From Bacteroidota bacterium (GTDB lineage: Bacteria; Bacteroidota; Bacteroidia; Bacteroidales; CAJPTX01), in NCBI GenBank assembly GCA_002748015.1, contig PDRH01000129.1:1-15607 (forward strand): a stretch of 15,607 nt of DNA, read 5' to 3'. Of the stretch, positions 9,287 through 15,607 are shown in pieces (the first letter of the stretch is position 1; every line of letters starts with the position of its first letter). The position numbers and the translations under genes are program-made. Under the pieces are notes generated by a model. It did not search any database. It was not told the DNA's origin and saw only the letters and a program-made list of their open reading frames with translations.

Positions 9287-9722
9287 CCCCTTGGCTAGAC
9301 TTTGGCTAGTGCTATTCTTCTCCCTAGCGCTTTTCATGTTGCTAGGCTGCGATGATGAGGATGCCACTCCAGCACCAAGGGTATACGTAAACTTACACCT
9401 CCCTTTGAACCTGCCACAGTATGAACAGCTGGCTTTTCCAGGGAGTCTTTATACATATAAAAATGAGGGATTTCAGGGTAGGGGAGTGTACATCCTGCAC
9501 TGCCCGGATGGGGAACGTTTCAAGGCTTATGATGCGACCTGCCCTCAGCACCTGCCCGACCGCCCGGTAAGCCTTACGCTCGAGGGTTTCGAGGCTGTTT
9601 GCCCTTTCTGCAGCACTCGCTATGACCTGCTGAATAGCGGCATGGAGGAGGGGGGACGCCATCGGCTACAGGAGTATAAATGCCGATACAACTCGCCGGT
9701 TCTGAGCGTGAAATCCCGTTAA
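9264..9722 (+). CDS. Small lipoprotein with a Rieske-like domain and altered ligands
   Basis: The predicted lipoprotein has 152 residues: a hydrophobic signal (about 11-28) ends in the lipobox LLGC with lipidated C29. The next residues are DDED, an acidic patch of the kind that acts as a surface-export signal for lipoproteins in Bacteroidota. The rest looks like a Rieske fold: a GxGVYILHCPDGERFKAYDATCP strand region, then EAVCPFCSTRYDLLNSG and a short return to the edge strands. Classical Rieske clusters use CxH and CxxH. Here the pattern is C93-x2-H96 ... C113-x2-C116, so a normal [2Fe-2S] site is not assured, and zinc or a structural role is possible. Translation may start at 9264 or at a second ATG at 9273. 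Either start overlaps the PBP1A stop by 23 or 14 bases, so the two genes are very likely co-translated. Its substrate and partner are unknown. Confidence 0.88.
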   Translation: MGGMSSSSPLARLWLVLFFSLALFMLLGCDDEDATPAPRVYVNLHLPLNLPQYEQLAFPGSLYTYKNEGFQGRGVYILHCPDGERFKAYDATCPQHLPDRPVSLTLEGFEAVCPFCSTRYDLLNSGMEEGGRHRLQEYKCRYNSPVLSVKSR

Positions 9723-9734
9723 GGAGTTCGTGGG

Positions 9735-9766
9735 CTTGTTTTTGCGGCGAATACTACCTATCTTTG
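9735..9766 (+). promoter_or_regulatory. hutU promoter (-33/-7, Bacteroidota type)
   Basis: The -7 element TATCTTTG (9759-9766) matches TAnnTTTG. A CTTG at 9735-9738 lies 20 bases upstream, a suitable position for the -33 box. The hutU ATG at 9793 is 26 bases after the -7 box, and the leader is A-rich without a Shine-Dalgarno sequence, as is usual in this phylum. Confidence 0.65.
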
Positions 9767-9792
9767 AGGCTATCTAAACAAGCATATATACT

Positions 9793-11802
9793 ATGAACGA
9801 TTTTCAGCGTGAAATACTGGCTGGCATCCCCGCCCAGCTCCCCGCCCCACGGCCGCTCAATGCGGCATTTAGCCATGCACCCCATCGTAAGCACATCCTC
9901 TCGGCTGAGGAGCAGAAGCTGGCGCTACGCAATGCCCTAAGGTACTTCCCCAAGGAGCAGCATGCCGAGCTAGCGGCAGAGTTTGCCGCCGAGCTAAAGG
10001 AGTACGGGCGCATCTACATGTATCGTCTGCGCCCGTCCTACGAGATGTACGCCCGTCCTATAGATGAGTACCCAGCCCAATGCCGGCAGGCTGCAGCCAT
10101 CATGCTCATGATACAGAACAACCTCGATCCGGCTGTGGCGCAGCATCCGGAGGAGTTGATTACCTACGGGGGTAACGGTGCGGTATTCCAAAACTGGGCG
10201 CAGTACCGCCTCGCAATGAAGTACCTGGCCACCATGACGGACCACCAGACCCTCGTTATGTACTCGGGCCATCCGATGGGGCTGTTCCCCTCACATCCCG
10301 ATGCACCGAGGGTGGTGGTAACTAATGGGATGGTCATTCCGAACTACTCGAAGCCAGACGATTGGGAGCGCTTTAATGCGTTGGGGGTCTCGCAGTACGG
10401 CCAGATGACGGCCGGCTCCTACATGTACATTGGTCCCCAGGGCATAGTCCACGGTACGACTATCACCGTGCTGAACGCCGGACGTACCAGAAAGGCAGCG
10501 GATGCTAAGGACCTCGGCGGCATGCTCTTCGTCTCGTCCGGACTTGGGGGCATGTCGGGGGCACAGCCCAAGGCCGGTAAGATCTCCGGCGTGGTGAGCA
10601 TCATTGCCGAGGTGAATCCCCATGCGGCCCAGAAGCGGCATGCGCAGGGCTGGGTGGACGAAATATTCGAAAGCCTCGATGAGCTGCTACCCAGGGTGCG
10701 GAAGGCCATGGCCGATAAGGAGGCCGTGTCGATAGCCTACCAGGGGAATGTGGTTGACCTATGGGAGCGCCTGGCTACGGAGGATATTCAGGTGCATTTG
10801 GGTAGCGATCAGAGCTCCCTGCACAACCCCTTCTCTGGGGGCTACTATCCAGTGGGTTTGAGTTTCGACGAGGCTAACGAGATGATAGCCAGCAAGCCTG
10901 AGGAGTTCAAGGAAAAGGTATATGATTCGCTCCGTCGCCAGGTGAAGGCCATCAATACTCTGGCTACGCGTGGTATGTACTTCTTCGATTACGGGAATGC
11001 CTTCCTGCTGGAGTCGAGCCGTGCCGGTGCGGACATCATGGCCGAGGACGGGAAGACCTTCCGCTACCCCTCCTACGTCCAGGACATCATGGGGCCGCTG
11101 TTCTTCGACTACGGTTTTGGTCCTTTCCGCTGGGTGTGTACCTCGGGTAAGCCGGAAGATCTCGCCCTGACCGACCAGATTGCCCTGGAGGTGCAGGAGG
11201 ATATGCTCCGGACCGCTCCCGAGGAGATAAAGGGGCAGCTCGAGGACAACATCCTCTGGATAAAGGGGGCGCAGCAGAACAAGCTGGTGGTTGGCTCGCA
11301 GGCCCGTATCCTCTATGCTGATGCGGAGGGACGTGCGCGCATAGCCCACCGATTCAACGAGGCGGTACGCCTAGGTAAGCTGAGCGCCCCCGTCGTGCTG
11401 GGTAGGGACCACCACGACGTGTCTGGGACGGACTCCCCCTACCGCGAGACCTCCAACATCTACGACGGATCGCAGTTTACTGCCGACATGGCCATCCACA
11501 ACGTCATCGGCGATGGTTTTCGTGGGGCAACCTGGATATCCATCCACAATGGTGGTGGTGTAGGCTGGGGCGAGGTGATTAATGGTGGCTTTGGGCTGGT
11601 AGTTGACGGATCAGCCAAGGCGGATATGCGCCTGGAGCGGATGCTCTTCTGGGATGTGAACAATGGCATAGCGCGCCGCTCCTGGGCTCGCAACCCCAGC
11701 GCCATGTTCGCCATAGCCCGCGAGATGGACCGCTCGCCCGAGCTACAGGTTACCATGCCAAACCTGGTAGACGATAGTCTGATTGAGGGGGCTATGGGTT
11801 AG
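9793..11802 (+). CDS. hutU: Urocanate hydratase (urocanase), long form
   Basis: Urocanase converts urocanate to imidazolonepropionate, the second step of histidine degradation, using tightly bound NAD+ in the cytoplasm. The 669-residue protein carries the family's signature stretches: TYGGNGAVFQNWAQY (124-138), PQGIVHGT (215-222), the NAD-binding GLGGMSGAQPKA (250-261), a GSDQSSLHNPF segment (338-347), FGPFRWVCTSG (442-452), RDHHDVSGTDSPYRETSNIYDGS (538-560) and HNGGGVGWGEVINGGFG (585-601). It is about 110 residues longer than the typical 555-residue enterobacterial/pseudomonad enzyme and resembles the roughly 675-residue animal-type form. The start is the ATG after the -7 box at 9759. The gene stands alone between its own promoter and an intrinsic terminator. 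No hutH, hutI or formimidoyltransferase is present in the window, so the rest of the pathway must be elsewhere. Confidence 0.97.
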   Translation: MNDFQREILAGIPAQLPAPRPLNAAFSHAPHRKHILSAEEQKLALRNALRYFPKEQHAELAAEFAAELKEYGRIYMYRLRPSYEMYARPIDEYPAQCRQAAAIMLMIQNNLDPAVAQHPEELITYGGNGAVFQNWAQYRLAMKYLATMTDHQTLVMYSGHPMGLFPSHPDAPRVVVTNGMVIPNYSKPDDWERFNALGVSQYGQMTAGSYMYIGPQGIVHGTTITVLNAGRTRKAADAKDLGGMLFVSSGLGGMSGAQPKAGKISGVVSIIAEVNPHAAQKRHAQGWVDEIFESLDELLPRVRKAMADKEAVSIAYQGNVVDLWERLATEDIQVHLGSDQSSLHNPFSGGYYPVGLSFDEANEMIASKPEEFKEKVYDSLRRQVKAINTLATRGMYFFDYGNAFLLESSRAGADIMAEDGKTFRYPSYVQDIMGPLFFDYGFGPFRWVCTSGKPEDLALTDQIALEVQEDMLRTAPEEIKGQLEDNILWIKGAQQNKLVVGSQARILYADAEGRARIAHRFNEAVRLGKLSAPVVLGRDHHDVSGTDSPYRETSNIYDGSQFTADMAIHNVIGDGFRGATWISIHNGGGVGWGEVINGGFGLVVDGSAKADMRLERMLFWDVNNGIARRSWARNPSAMFAIAREMDRSPELQVTMPNLVDDSLIEGAMG

Positions 11803-11830
11803 GATGGCCCTGTAATGATAAACTACCCAT

Positions 11831-11867
11831 GCGGGGTGTTCGCCTAGAGCGACACCCCGCTTTTTTT
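11831..11867 (+). terminator. Rho-independent terminator after hutU
   Basis: The arm GCGGGGTGT pairs perfectly with ACACCCCGC (9 bp). The stem continues after a single bulged T with CGC/GCG and closes on the loop CTAGA. Seven T residues follow directly. The element starts 28 bases after the hutU stop and separates hutU from purD. Confidence 0.93.
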
Positions 11868-11933
11868 GCCTCTTCATATTGGTCTTTCTGTGCCCGAGCA
11901 TGCGCGAATAGGGTAGTCTACGCTATTTTTTCC

Positions 11934-11941
11934 TACCTTTG
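11934..11941 (+). promoter_or_regulatory. purD -7 promoter element
   Basis: TACCTTTG matches TAnnTTTG exactly and lies 24 bases before the purD ATG. No clear -33 box is visible near 11910. The in-frame TTG at 11939 falls inside this element, so it cannot be the translation start if this promoter is used. This supports the ATG at 11966. Confidence 0.7.
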
Positions 11942-11965
11942 CAAGCCAGTAAAAGAGCACTACAT

Positions 11966-13279
11966 ATGACACTATCGAACGAGAAGAGGATACTCATTAT
12001 TGGAACAGGCGGCCGAGAGCATGCCCTTGCCTGGCGCTTGCTCCAGAGTCCCAGCAAGCCAGAGGTATACGCACTGAATGGGAATCCGGGTATGGAGGAG
12101 GACAAGGTTGAACGCGTACCGGGCGACCCCACCGACTTCGAAAGGATTCGGCAAATGTGCATAGACCTTAGGATTAACCTCGTTATAGTCGGCCCTGAAC
12201 AGCCGCTGGTAGACGGTCTGGTAGACTACTTTAAGAAGGATCTTGCCCTACGGGATATCCCCGTCTTTGGCCCTTCCAAGAAGGCAGCTCAGCTCGAGGG
12301 GAGCAAGCGCTTCGCCAAGGACTTTATGGCCCGGCACAACATCCCGACCGCTCGCTACGGTACCTTCACCCGTGAGAGCATGGAGGAGGCGGTGGAGTTC
12401 CTCAGCACTCTAAAGCCCCCCTATGTCCTCAAGGCTGACGGTCTGGCGGGTGGCAAGGGGGTGATCATCCCCGAGACCCTTGAGGAGGCCAATGAGGCGC
12501 TTAGGGCCCTTCTCGACGGGCAGTTCGGCGAGGCAAGTAGCACGGTTGTTATCGAGGAGTTCCTCCACGGGCGAGAGGTCTCCGTTTTTGCGATATGCGA
12601 CGGAGAAGATTACTACCTCCTCCCCCCGGCGAAAGACTACAAGCGTGCGCTGGATGGCGACAGGGGGCCGAACACAGGAGGTATGGGCTCGGTTAGCCCA
12701 GTACCCTACATTAGCGATGCCTTCATGGCCAAGGTGGAGGAGCGTGTTATCAAGCCCACCCTCAAGGGCATGCGCGAGGAGGGCTATCCTTTCGTGGGCT
12801 TCATGTTTCTCGGTCTGATGTGCACCCCCGAGGGGGAGCCACAGGTTATCGAGTATAACGTACGCATGGGTGACCCCGAAACGCAGGTGGTCATGCAACG
12901 AGTTGAGGGCGAATTTGCCGGCATGCTGCTCAATGCGGCCAGGGGGGAGCTTGGGGACAGCACCATGGAGGTCAACGATGATTTCTGCGTATCTATATCG
13001 CTCACCTCGGAGGGCTACCCGGGGAAGTACGAGACCGGCAAGGAAATCACAATCGAGAAGGTCTGGAACGGGCAGTGCAAGCTCTTTCATGCTGGTACGT
13101 GCCTAGAGGATGGTATTCTCTCTACTAAGGGGGGACGTGTCTTCTCAGCCTGCGGCAGGGGGAAAAATCTTCAGGAGGCTCTTGAGAAGGCTCAGAAAGT
13201 TGCCGATAGCATCTCCTTTGAGGGTAAAACCTCTCGCGGCGATATTGGGCAGGACATCATGCGCTACTCTGCCCAGTAG
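11966..13279 (+). CDS. purD: Phosphoribosylamine--glycine ligase (GAR synthetase)
   Basis: This cytoplasmic ATP-grasp enzyme joins glycine to 5-phosphoribosylamine, the second step of de novo purine synthesis. The 437 residues from the ATG at 11966 match the usual length of about 430. Visible landmarks in order are: the N-terminal nucleotide-fold loop ILIIGTGGREHALAW (9-23), GNPGM, VGPEQPLVDGLVD (75-87), FGPSKKAAQLEGSKRFAK (101-118), the ATP-grasp lysine region VLKADGLAGGKGVII (154-168), EEFLHGREVSV, PPAKDYKRALDGDRGPNTGGMG (220-241) and the metal-binding EYNVRMGDPETQ (296-307). The frame is also open up to a TTG at 11939, but that codon sits inside the promoter element, so the shorter start is chosen. 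The membrane-protein gene follows after six bases and is probably co-transcribed. Confidence 0.98.
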   Translation: MTLSNEKRILIIGTGGREHALAWRLLQSPSKPEVYALNGNPGMEEDKVERVPGDPTDFERIRQMCIDLRINLVIVGPEQPLVDGLVDYFKKDLALRDIPVFGPSKKAAQLEGSKRFAKDFMARHNIPTARYGTFTRESMEEAVEFLSTLKPPYVLKADGLAGGKGVIIPETLEEANEALRALLDGQFGEASSTVVIEEFLHGREVSVFAICDGEDYYLLPPAKDYKRALDGDRGPNTGGMGSVSPVPYISDAFMAKVEERVIKPTLKGMREEGYPFVGFMFLGLMCTPEGEPQVIEYNVRMGDPETQVVMQRVEGEFAGMLLNAARGELGDSTMEVNDDFCVSISLTSEGYPGKYETGKEITIEKVWNGQCKLFHAGTCLEDGILSTKGGRVFSACGRGKNLQEALEKAQKVADSISFEGKTSRGDIGQDIMRYSAQ

Positions 13280-13285
13280 CCTTCC

Positions 13286-14272
13286 ATGCTTGCGCTTTTT
13301 AGGCATAAGCATCCAGCACAAGCCGTCTGGGCTGCGCTGATAGTTCTTGCAATGTGGGGGGGAGGCCTCTACCTCCACCCCCCCGTTTTGCAGGAATCGC
13401 AGAGGCATGCCCGGATAATCTTCCTGCTACTCAGTGGGGTTAATCCCTACATCCTCAAGGTGCTGGAACTACTGCTTCTCCTGGGAACAGCCTTCGCCGT
13501 ACGGATGCTTATGAACCGCCTGTTCAGCTCCCTGTTCCGAACGGGGATTTACATCCTTCTGGCCTGCCTGAGCGCCACCTCGCTCAGCCTTACTAGAACA
13601 CCTATGCTTGCCCCCGAAATCGGCATGCTACTCATCATCTATGGAAGCTACCTTCTGGCCGTAGCTGGATCTAATAATAACCTTAGCAGTAGGGTACTAC
13701 GAGCCTCATTCTCTATCTCAGTCGCAAGCCTACTCTTTTTCCCCTACACCCCGCTGCTGCTGCTAGCCCCTCTAGCCACGATCCAACAAAGGGCGATGGA
13801 TCTACGCATATTCTGCGCCTGGCTGGTCGGTACGGCGCTGCCACACGCCTTCTCCCTAGCAGCGTGCTATCTCTTTGGTTTACCATTGCTGGCCTACCTC
13901 CCGGACTATAGCATTGCAGGCTTATCGCCGGAAGTGCTGCTTAACAGCATGCTCGCCAACCCGCTCCGGCTAGCCTACTGGCTAACCCTAATCGCCCTCT
14001 GGATAGTGGCCGAGCTGCTCTACCCGCCCCAGCTGAGCAGCCAGCGAAACAGCTTTCTGCTGGCCAGAAACCTTAGAATATTTACCATTGTCTCCCTCCT
14101 TCTAGGTTTAGTGCTAGCCAATGCTGCTCCGGGAATAACCCTGGCGCTCGGGCTTACCATCACCATTCCCATTGCCCGCATGCTCCTTTCTACCCAACGT
14201 GTCAAGCTTAAAACCCTCCTATTCATCACCCTGCTCGCCATGGCGACCATCACCCAGCTGGTAGGCTATTAA
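13286..14272 (+). CDS. Polytopic inner-membrane protein, DUF6427-like
   Basis: The 328-residue protein is strongly hydrophobic, with roughly eight to ten predicted membrane segments (about 13-29, 56-74, 87-103, 111-128, 141-160, 175-205, 228-247, 263-300 and 310-326). It has short basic loops and no soluble domain. I see no catalytic motif. The general look, the N-terminal 'F++..P' start and the position next to purD recall the DUF6427 membrane proteins of Bacteroidota, which as I recall sit near purD in related genomes. That assignment is from memory and tentative. The gene starts six bases after the purD stop, so purD and this gene likely form one transcript. A strong hairpin lies inside its first 100 coding bases (13356-13382). 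Confidence 0.88.
   Translation: MLALFRHKHPAQAVWAALIVLAMWGGGLYLHPPVLQESQRHARIIFLLLSGVNPYILKVLELLLLLGTAFAVRMLMNRLFSSLFRTGIYILLACLSATSLSLTRTPMLAPEIGMLLIIYGSYLLAVAGSNNNLSSRVLRASFSISVASLLFFPYTPLLLLAPLATIQQRAMDLRIFCAWLVGTALPHAFSLAACYLFGLPLLAYLPDYSIAGLSPEVLLNSMLANPLRLAYWLTLIALWIVAELLYPPQLSSQRNSFLLARNLRIFTIVSLLLGLVLANAAPGITLALGLTITIPIARMLLSTQRVKLKTLLFITLLAMATITQLVGY
13356..13389 (+). promoter_or_regulatory. Strong intragenic hairpin near the start of the membrane-protein gene
   Basis: GGGGGGGAGG (13356-13365) pairs with CCTCC-A-CCCCC (13372-13382), giving ten base pairs with one bulged A and a six-base loop. Two more C residues and a G precede TTTT at 13386-13389. It starts 70 bases into the coding sequence and could slow transcription or translation between purD and the downstream gene. 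It could also merely reflect codons for WGGGLYLHPPV. No function is shown. Confidence 0.35.
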
Positions 14273-14347
14273 GCGCGCAAGCATTCCGCATTCCCTTGGT
14301 AAACCACGAATAGAGAAACAGGGCGTTAGCCCCCAAACAATAGACCT

Positions 14348-14683
14348 ATGGAAACCATTGACTATTCAGCATTTGAGGCGGTACATATGTACGTGGGTAC
14401 CATCCTTGAGGCCTCGCCCAATGAGAAGGCGCGTAAGCCCGCCTATAAGCTCCGTATAGACTTTGGTCCTTTGGGGCAGAAGAGTAGCTCTGCCCAGTTG
14501 ACCGAGCACTATACCCCAGAGCAGCTGGTTGGCATGCAGGTTGTCGCCGTACTTAACTTCGAGCCAAAGCGCATCGCAGGGGTCAAGTCCGAGGTGCTCG
14601 TTCTGGCGGCCGTCAGCGAAATGGAGGGTACAGTCCTGCTGCAGCCCACCCAGCCCGTACCCAATGGCGCACGCATCAGCTAG
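14348..14683 (+). CDS. csaA: CsaA-type tRNA-binding-domain protein
   Basis: The protein is 111 residues, the usual size for CsaA, a homodimeric OB-fold protein. Its relatives include the tRNA-binding domains of methionyl-tRNA synthetase and of the phenylalanyl-tRNA synthetase beta chain; in Bacillus CsaA was described as an export-related chaperone. The sequence shows the family's characteristic stretches: VGTILEASPNEKARKPAYKL (16-35), IDFGPLGQKSSSAQ (37-50) with the conserved SSAQ, the Y-x-x-E-x-L-x-G-x-Q-V segment (55-65), and VLNFEPKRIAGVKSEVLVLA (68-87). The last 24 residues are a less conserved strand pair. The ATG is preceded by an A-rich leader and a small GGGC/GCCC hairpin (14321-14332). 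No promoter of the TAnnTTTG type is visible in the 75 bases before it, so it may be read from the purD operon. The partner tRNA or protein is not evident. Confidence 0.93.
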   Translation: METIDYSAFEAVHMYVGTILEASPNEKARKPAYKLRIDFGPLGQKSSSAQLTEHYTPEQLVGMQVVAVLNFEPKRIAGVKSEVLVLAAVSEMEGTVLLQPTQPVPNGARIS

Positions 14684-15314
14684 ATTGCGCTAGCCAGACC
14701 AAAGGGGCTCTGAATTCGCGTGGGAGCTTCCCAAGGGGGAGGTCTACATGTTGCCGTGCGCAGTAATGAAAACCCCACTTCCATTTACACCCCCCAAATT
14801 CGGTTTATACCTATTCACCATTCTAGGAATGCGGCAACTGTCGGGCGAGCCAGGGCGTTCGCTCTGTTAGCAAAGCGAAAAACCGCTATGCCTACGGGTA
14901 GCGTGTATCCAATGCGCGTTGCATGGAGGATATTAATCTCTGGCAGCTAGTCGGTAGCGAATTACTTGCCACGCCGGAATAAAACGATTCAGGATATTTA
15001 TATCTATCCTGCCTACGGCTTCCCGCAGCTAAGCTGGAGAGCAGATGCCTAGGTGATGCTAATCAAGGCAGAATATCGGTATGGCTACAGGCCCACGCAT
15101 AATTGCGAGAATGTAGCTAGGTGGGAGTCCACCGTGGAAAAGTCCCCCTGCTCATGCTGGTGAATTCGCTTTTTCCGCTCCGCGAAGCAAGCCCATCTAC
15201 CCAAAACGATCTTTATTTTGCACCTAGGAAGGAGGTGGAGTAGGGGAGTGCAGGATGAATAGCGGGTAGCACTTCTCACTTTACTAGCGATTTACTTCCG
15301 TATTCTGTGTATTT
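14684..15314. other. Gene-free, hairpin-rich intergenic region
   Basis: No reading frame here looks like a real protein. The + frame 14720-14950 (GTG start, 76 codons) and the - frame 15085-15279 have no recognisable motifs. The stretch holds many short stems. They are AGACC/GGTCT (14696-14700 with 14741-14745) enclosing TGGGA-gct-TCCCA (14721-14733); CAGGGC-gttc-GCTCTG (14851-14866); CGCTA...TAGCG (14884-14903); CCAaTGC...GCATGG (14909-14926); AGGATA...TATCCT (14991-15010); GGTGG-gagt-CCACC (15120-15133); and TTCGC...GCGAA (15165-15186). This density is suggestive of a structured RNA, or of decayed sequence. RNase P RNA, tmRNA and tRNA hallmarks were looked for and not found. Confidence 0.4.
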
Positions 15315-15607
15315 TTAGGGGCAAGCATTTTTCATCCAGTACGTTTTTATACTGGTATATAGATAGTTATATATGTTACCTACCTCTAGTATAGAATGCT
15401 CTAGCGTAGGGAAAGGGCTGGCTATAAGGTCATAGTGTATTCTGGCTATCAAAGTTCTCTCCTGAATAGTGCTAGCTATCAGGCGCATTTGTCCCCCTTC
15501 TAGGTGCATAGGCCAGCAGGGGGATATATATATGATGAGCGAGCAATCCATGGGCAAATAGCGCATAATCAGGCCATAGTAAAGCATACCTAAAGTCTTC
15601 ATTAGGT
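15315..15607. other. AT-rich terminal stretch without a supported gene
   Basis: Composition changes visibly here (runs such as ATATATATAT at 15524-15533). It contains a perfect 6-bp inverted repeat, CCAGTA-8-TACTGG (15336-15355). Three direct copies of CT[GA]GCTAT begin at 15418, 15442 and 15472, with spacings of 24 and 30 bases. ACCTAA/TTAGGT is inverted at the right edge. A 95-codon frame on the - strand (15602-15315) has no recognisable family and no promoter. I do not call it a gene, though it could be one. Confidence 0.35.
15336..15355. repeat. Short inverted repeat with an A/T-rich loop
   Basis: CCAGTA and TACTGG are perfect complements around the loop CGTTTTTA. The stem is too short and has no T-tract suitable for a + strand terminator. 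It could be a protein-binding palindrome or a chance event. Confidence 0.3.

Noticed and set aside
15220..15310. 16S rRNA 3'-end fragment on the - strand (AATCGCTAGTAA and CACCTCCTT resemblances)
   Set aside because: The two short matches are not in the right context. The sequence between them is not rRNA-like, and the approximate identity is limited to a dozen bases each.
14684..15314. RNase P RNA, tmRNA or tRNA gene
   Set aside because: A GGAAAAGTCC near 15136 only loosely recalls the RNase P core GAGGAAAGTCC, and no matching downstream core (AGAtgAATGG, ACAGAA) is present. There is no tmRNA tag frame or TTCGA/CCA-type end, and no cloverleaf.
14756..15314. Group II intron starting at GTGCG (14756)
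   Set aside because: A GTGCG alone is weak. I could not find the 34-base domain V hairpin with its GNRA loop, a domain VI, or a reverse transcriptase frame.
15315..15602. 95-codon frame on the - strand as a real gene
   Set aside because: It has no recognisable family, no TAnnTTTG promoter and no coupling to a neighbour, and AT-rich codons such as ATA and CTA dominate. It remains possible but unsupported.
1..15607. CRISPR array, insertion sequence, toxin-antitoxin or retron
   Set aside because: No regularly spaced direct repeats of CRISPR size were seen, nor transposase frames, terminal inverted repeats with target duplications, or reverse transcriptase motifs.

Overview
The window looks like a chromosomal segment of a Bacteroidota species, probably Bacteroidales and possibly Porphyromonas-like. 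The evidence is promoter elements of the Bacteroidota type (TAnnTTTG) before three genes, A-rich leaders without Shine-Dalgarno sequences, a very large beta-helix/PKD-like surface protein, and a long-form urocanase. Base composition is moderately GC-rich over the genes and visibly more AT-rich in the last 300 bases. The species assignment is inference.

Layout: all recognised genes are on the + strand. (1) 1-6855 is the 3' part of a giant repetitive extracellular protein that enters from outside the window. It has two copies of a long composite module and three tandem cysteine-paired PKD-like units at its end, but no secretion tail that I recognise. (2) 6875-9722 is an apparent two-gene operon with its own promoter: a bifunctional class A penicillin-binding protein (PBP1A type), overlapped by a small lipoprotein with a Rieske-like fold but altered ligand spacing. 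(3) 9759-11867 is a self-contained hutU (urocanate hydratase) unit with promoter and strong intrinsic terminator. (4) 11934-14272 is purD (de novo purine synthesis), followed six bases later by a polytopic membrane protein that resembles the DUF6427 group. (5) 14348-14683 is a CsaA-type tRNA-binding-domain protein. (6) 14684-15607 has no convincing protein gene. Its first 630 bases are dense in hairpins and its last 300 are AT-rich with short repeats.

The middle of the window is mostly conserved housekeeping functions: cell-wall synthesis, histidine degradation and purine synthesis. The parts most worth attention are the giant surface protein, whose ending looks cut off at a module boundary, the Rieske-like lipoprotein coupled to the cell-wall synthase, and the gene-free structured stretch at the right end. 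I did not find an unmistakable new defence or mobile system. The structured right-hand region is the best candidate for something undescribed, and that evidence is weak.
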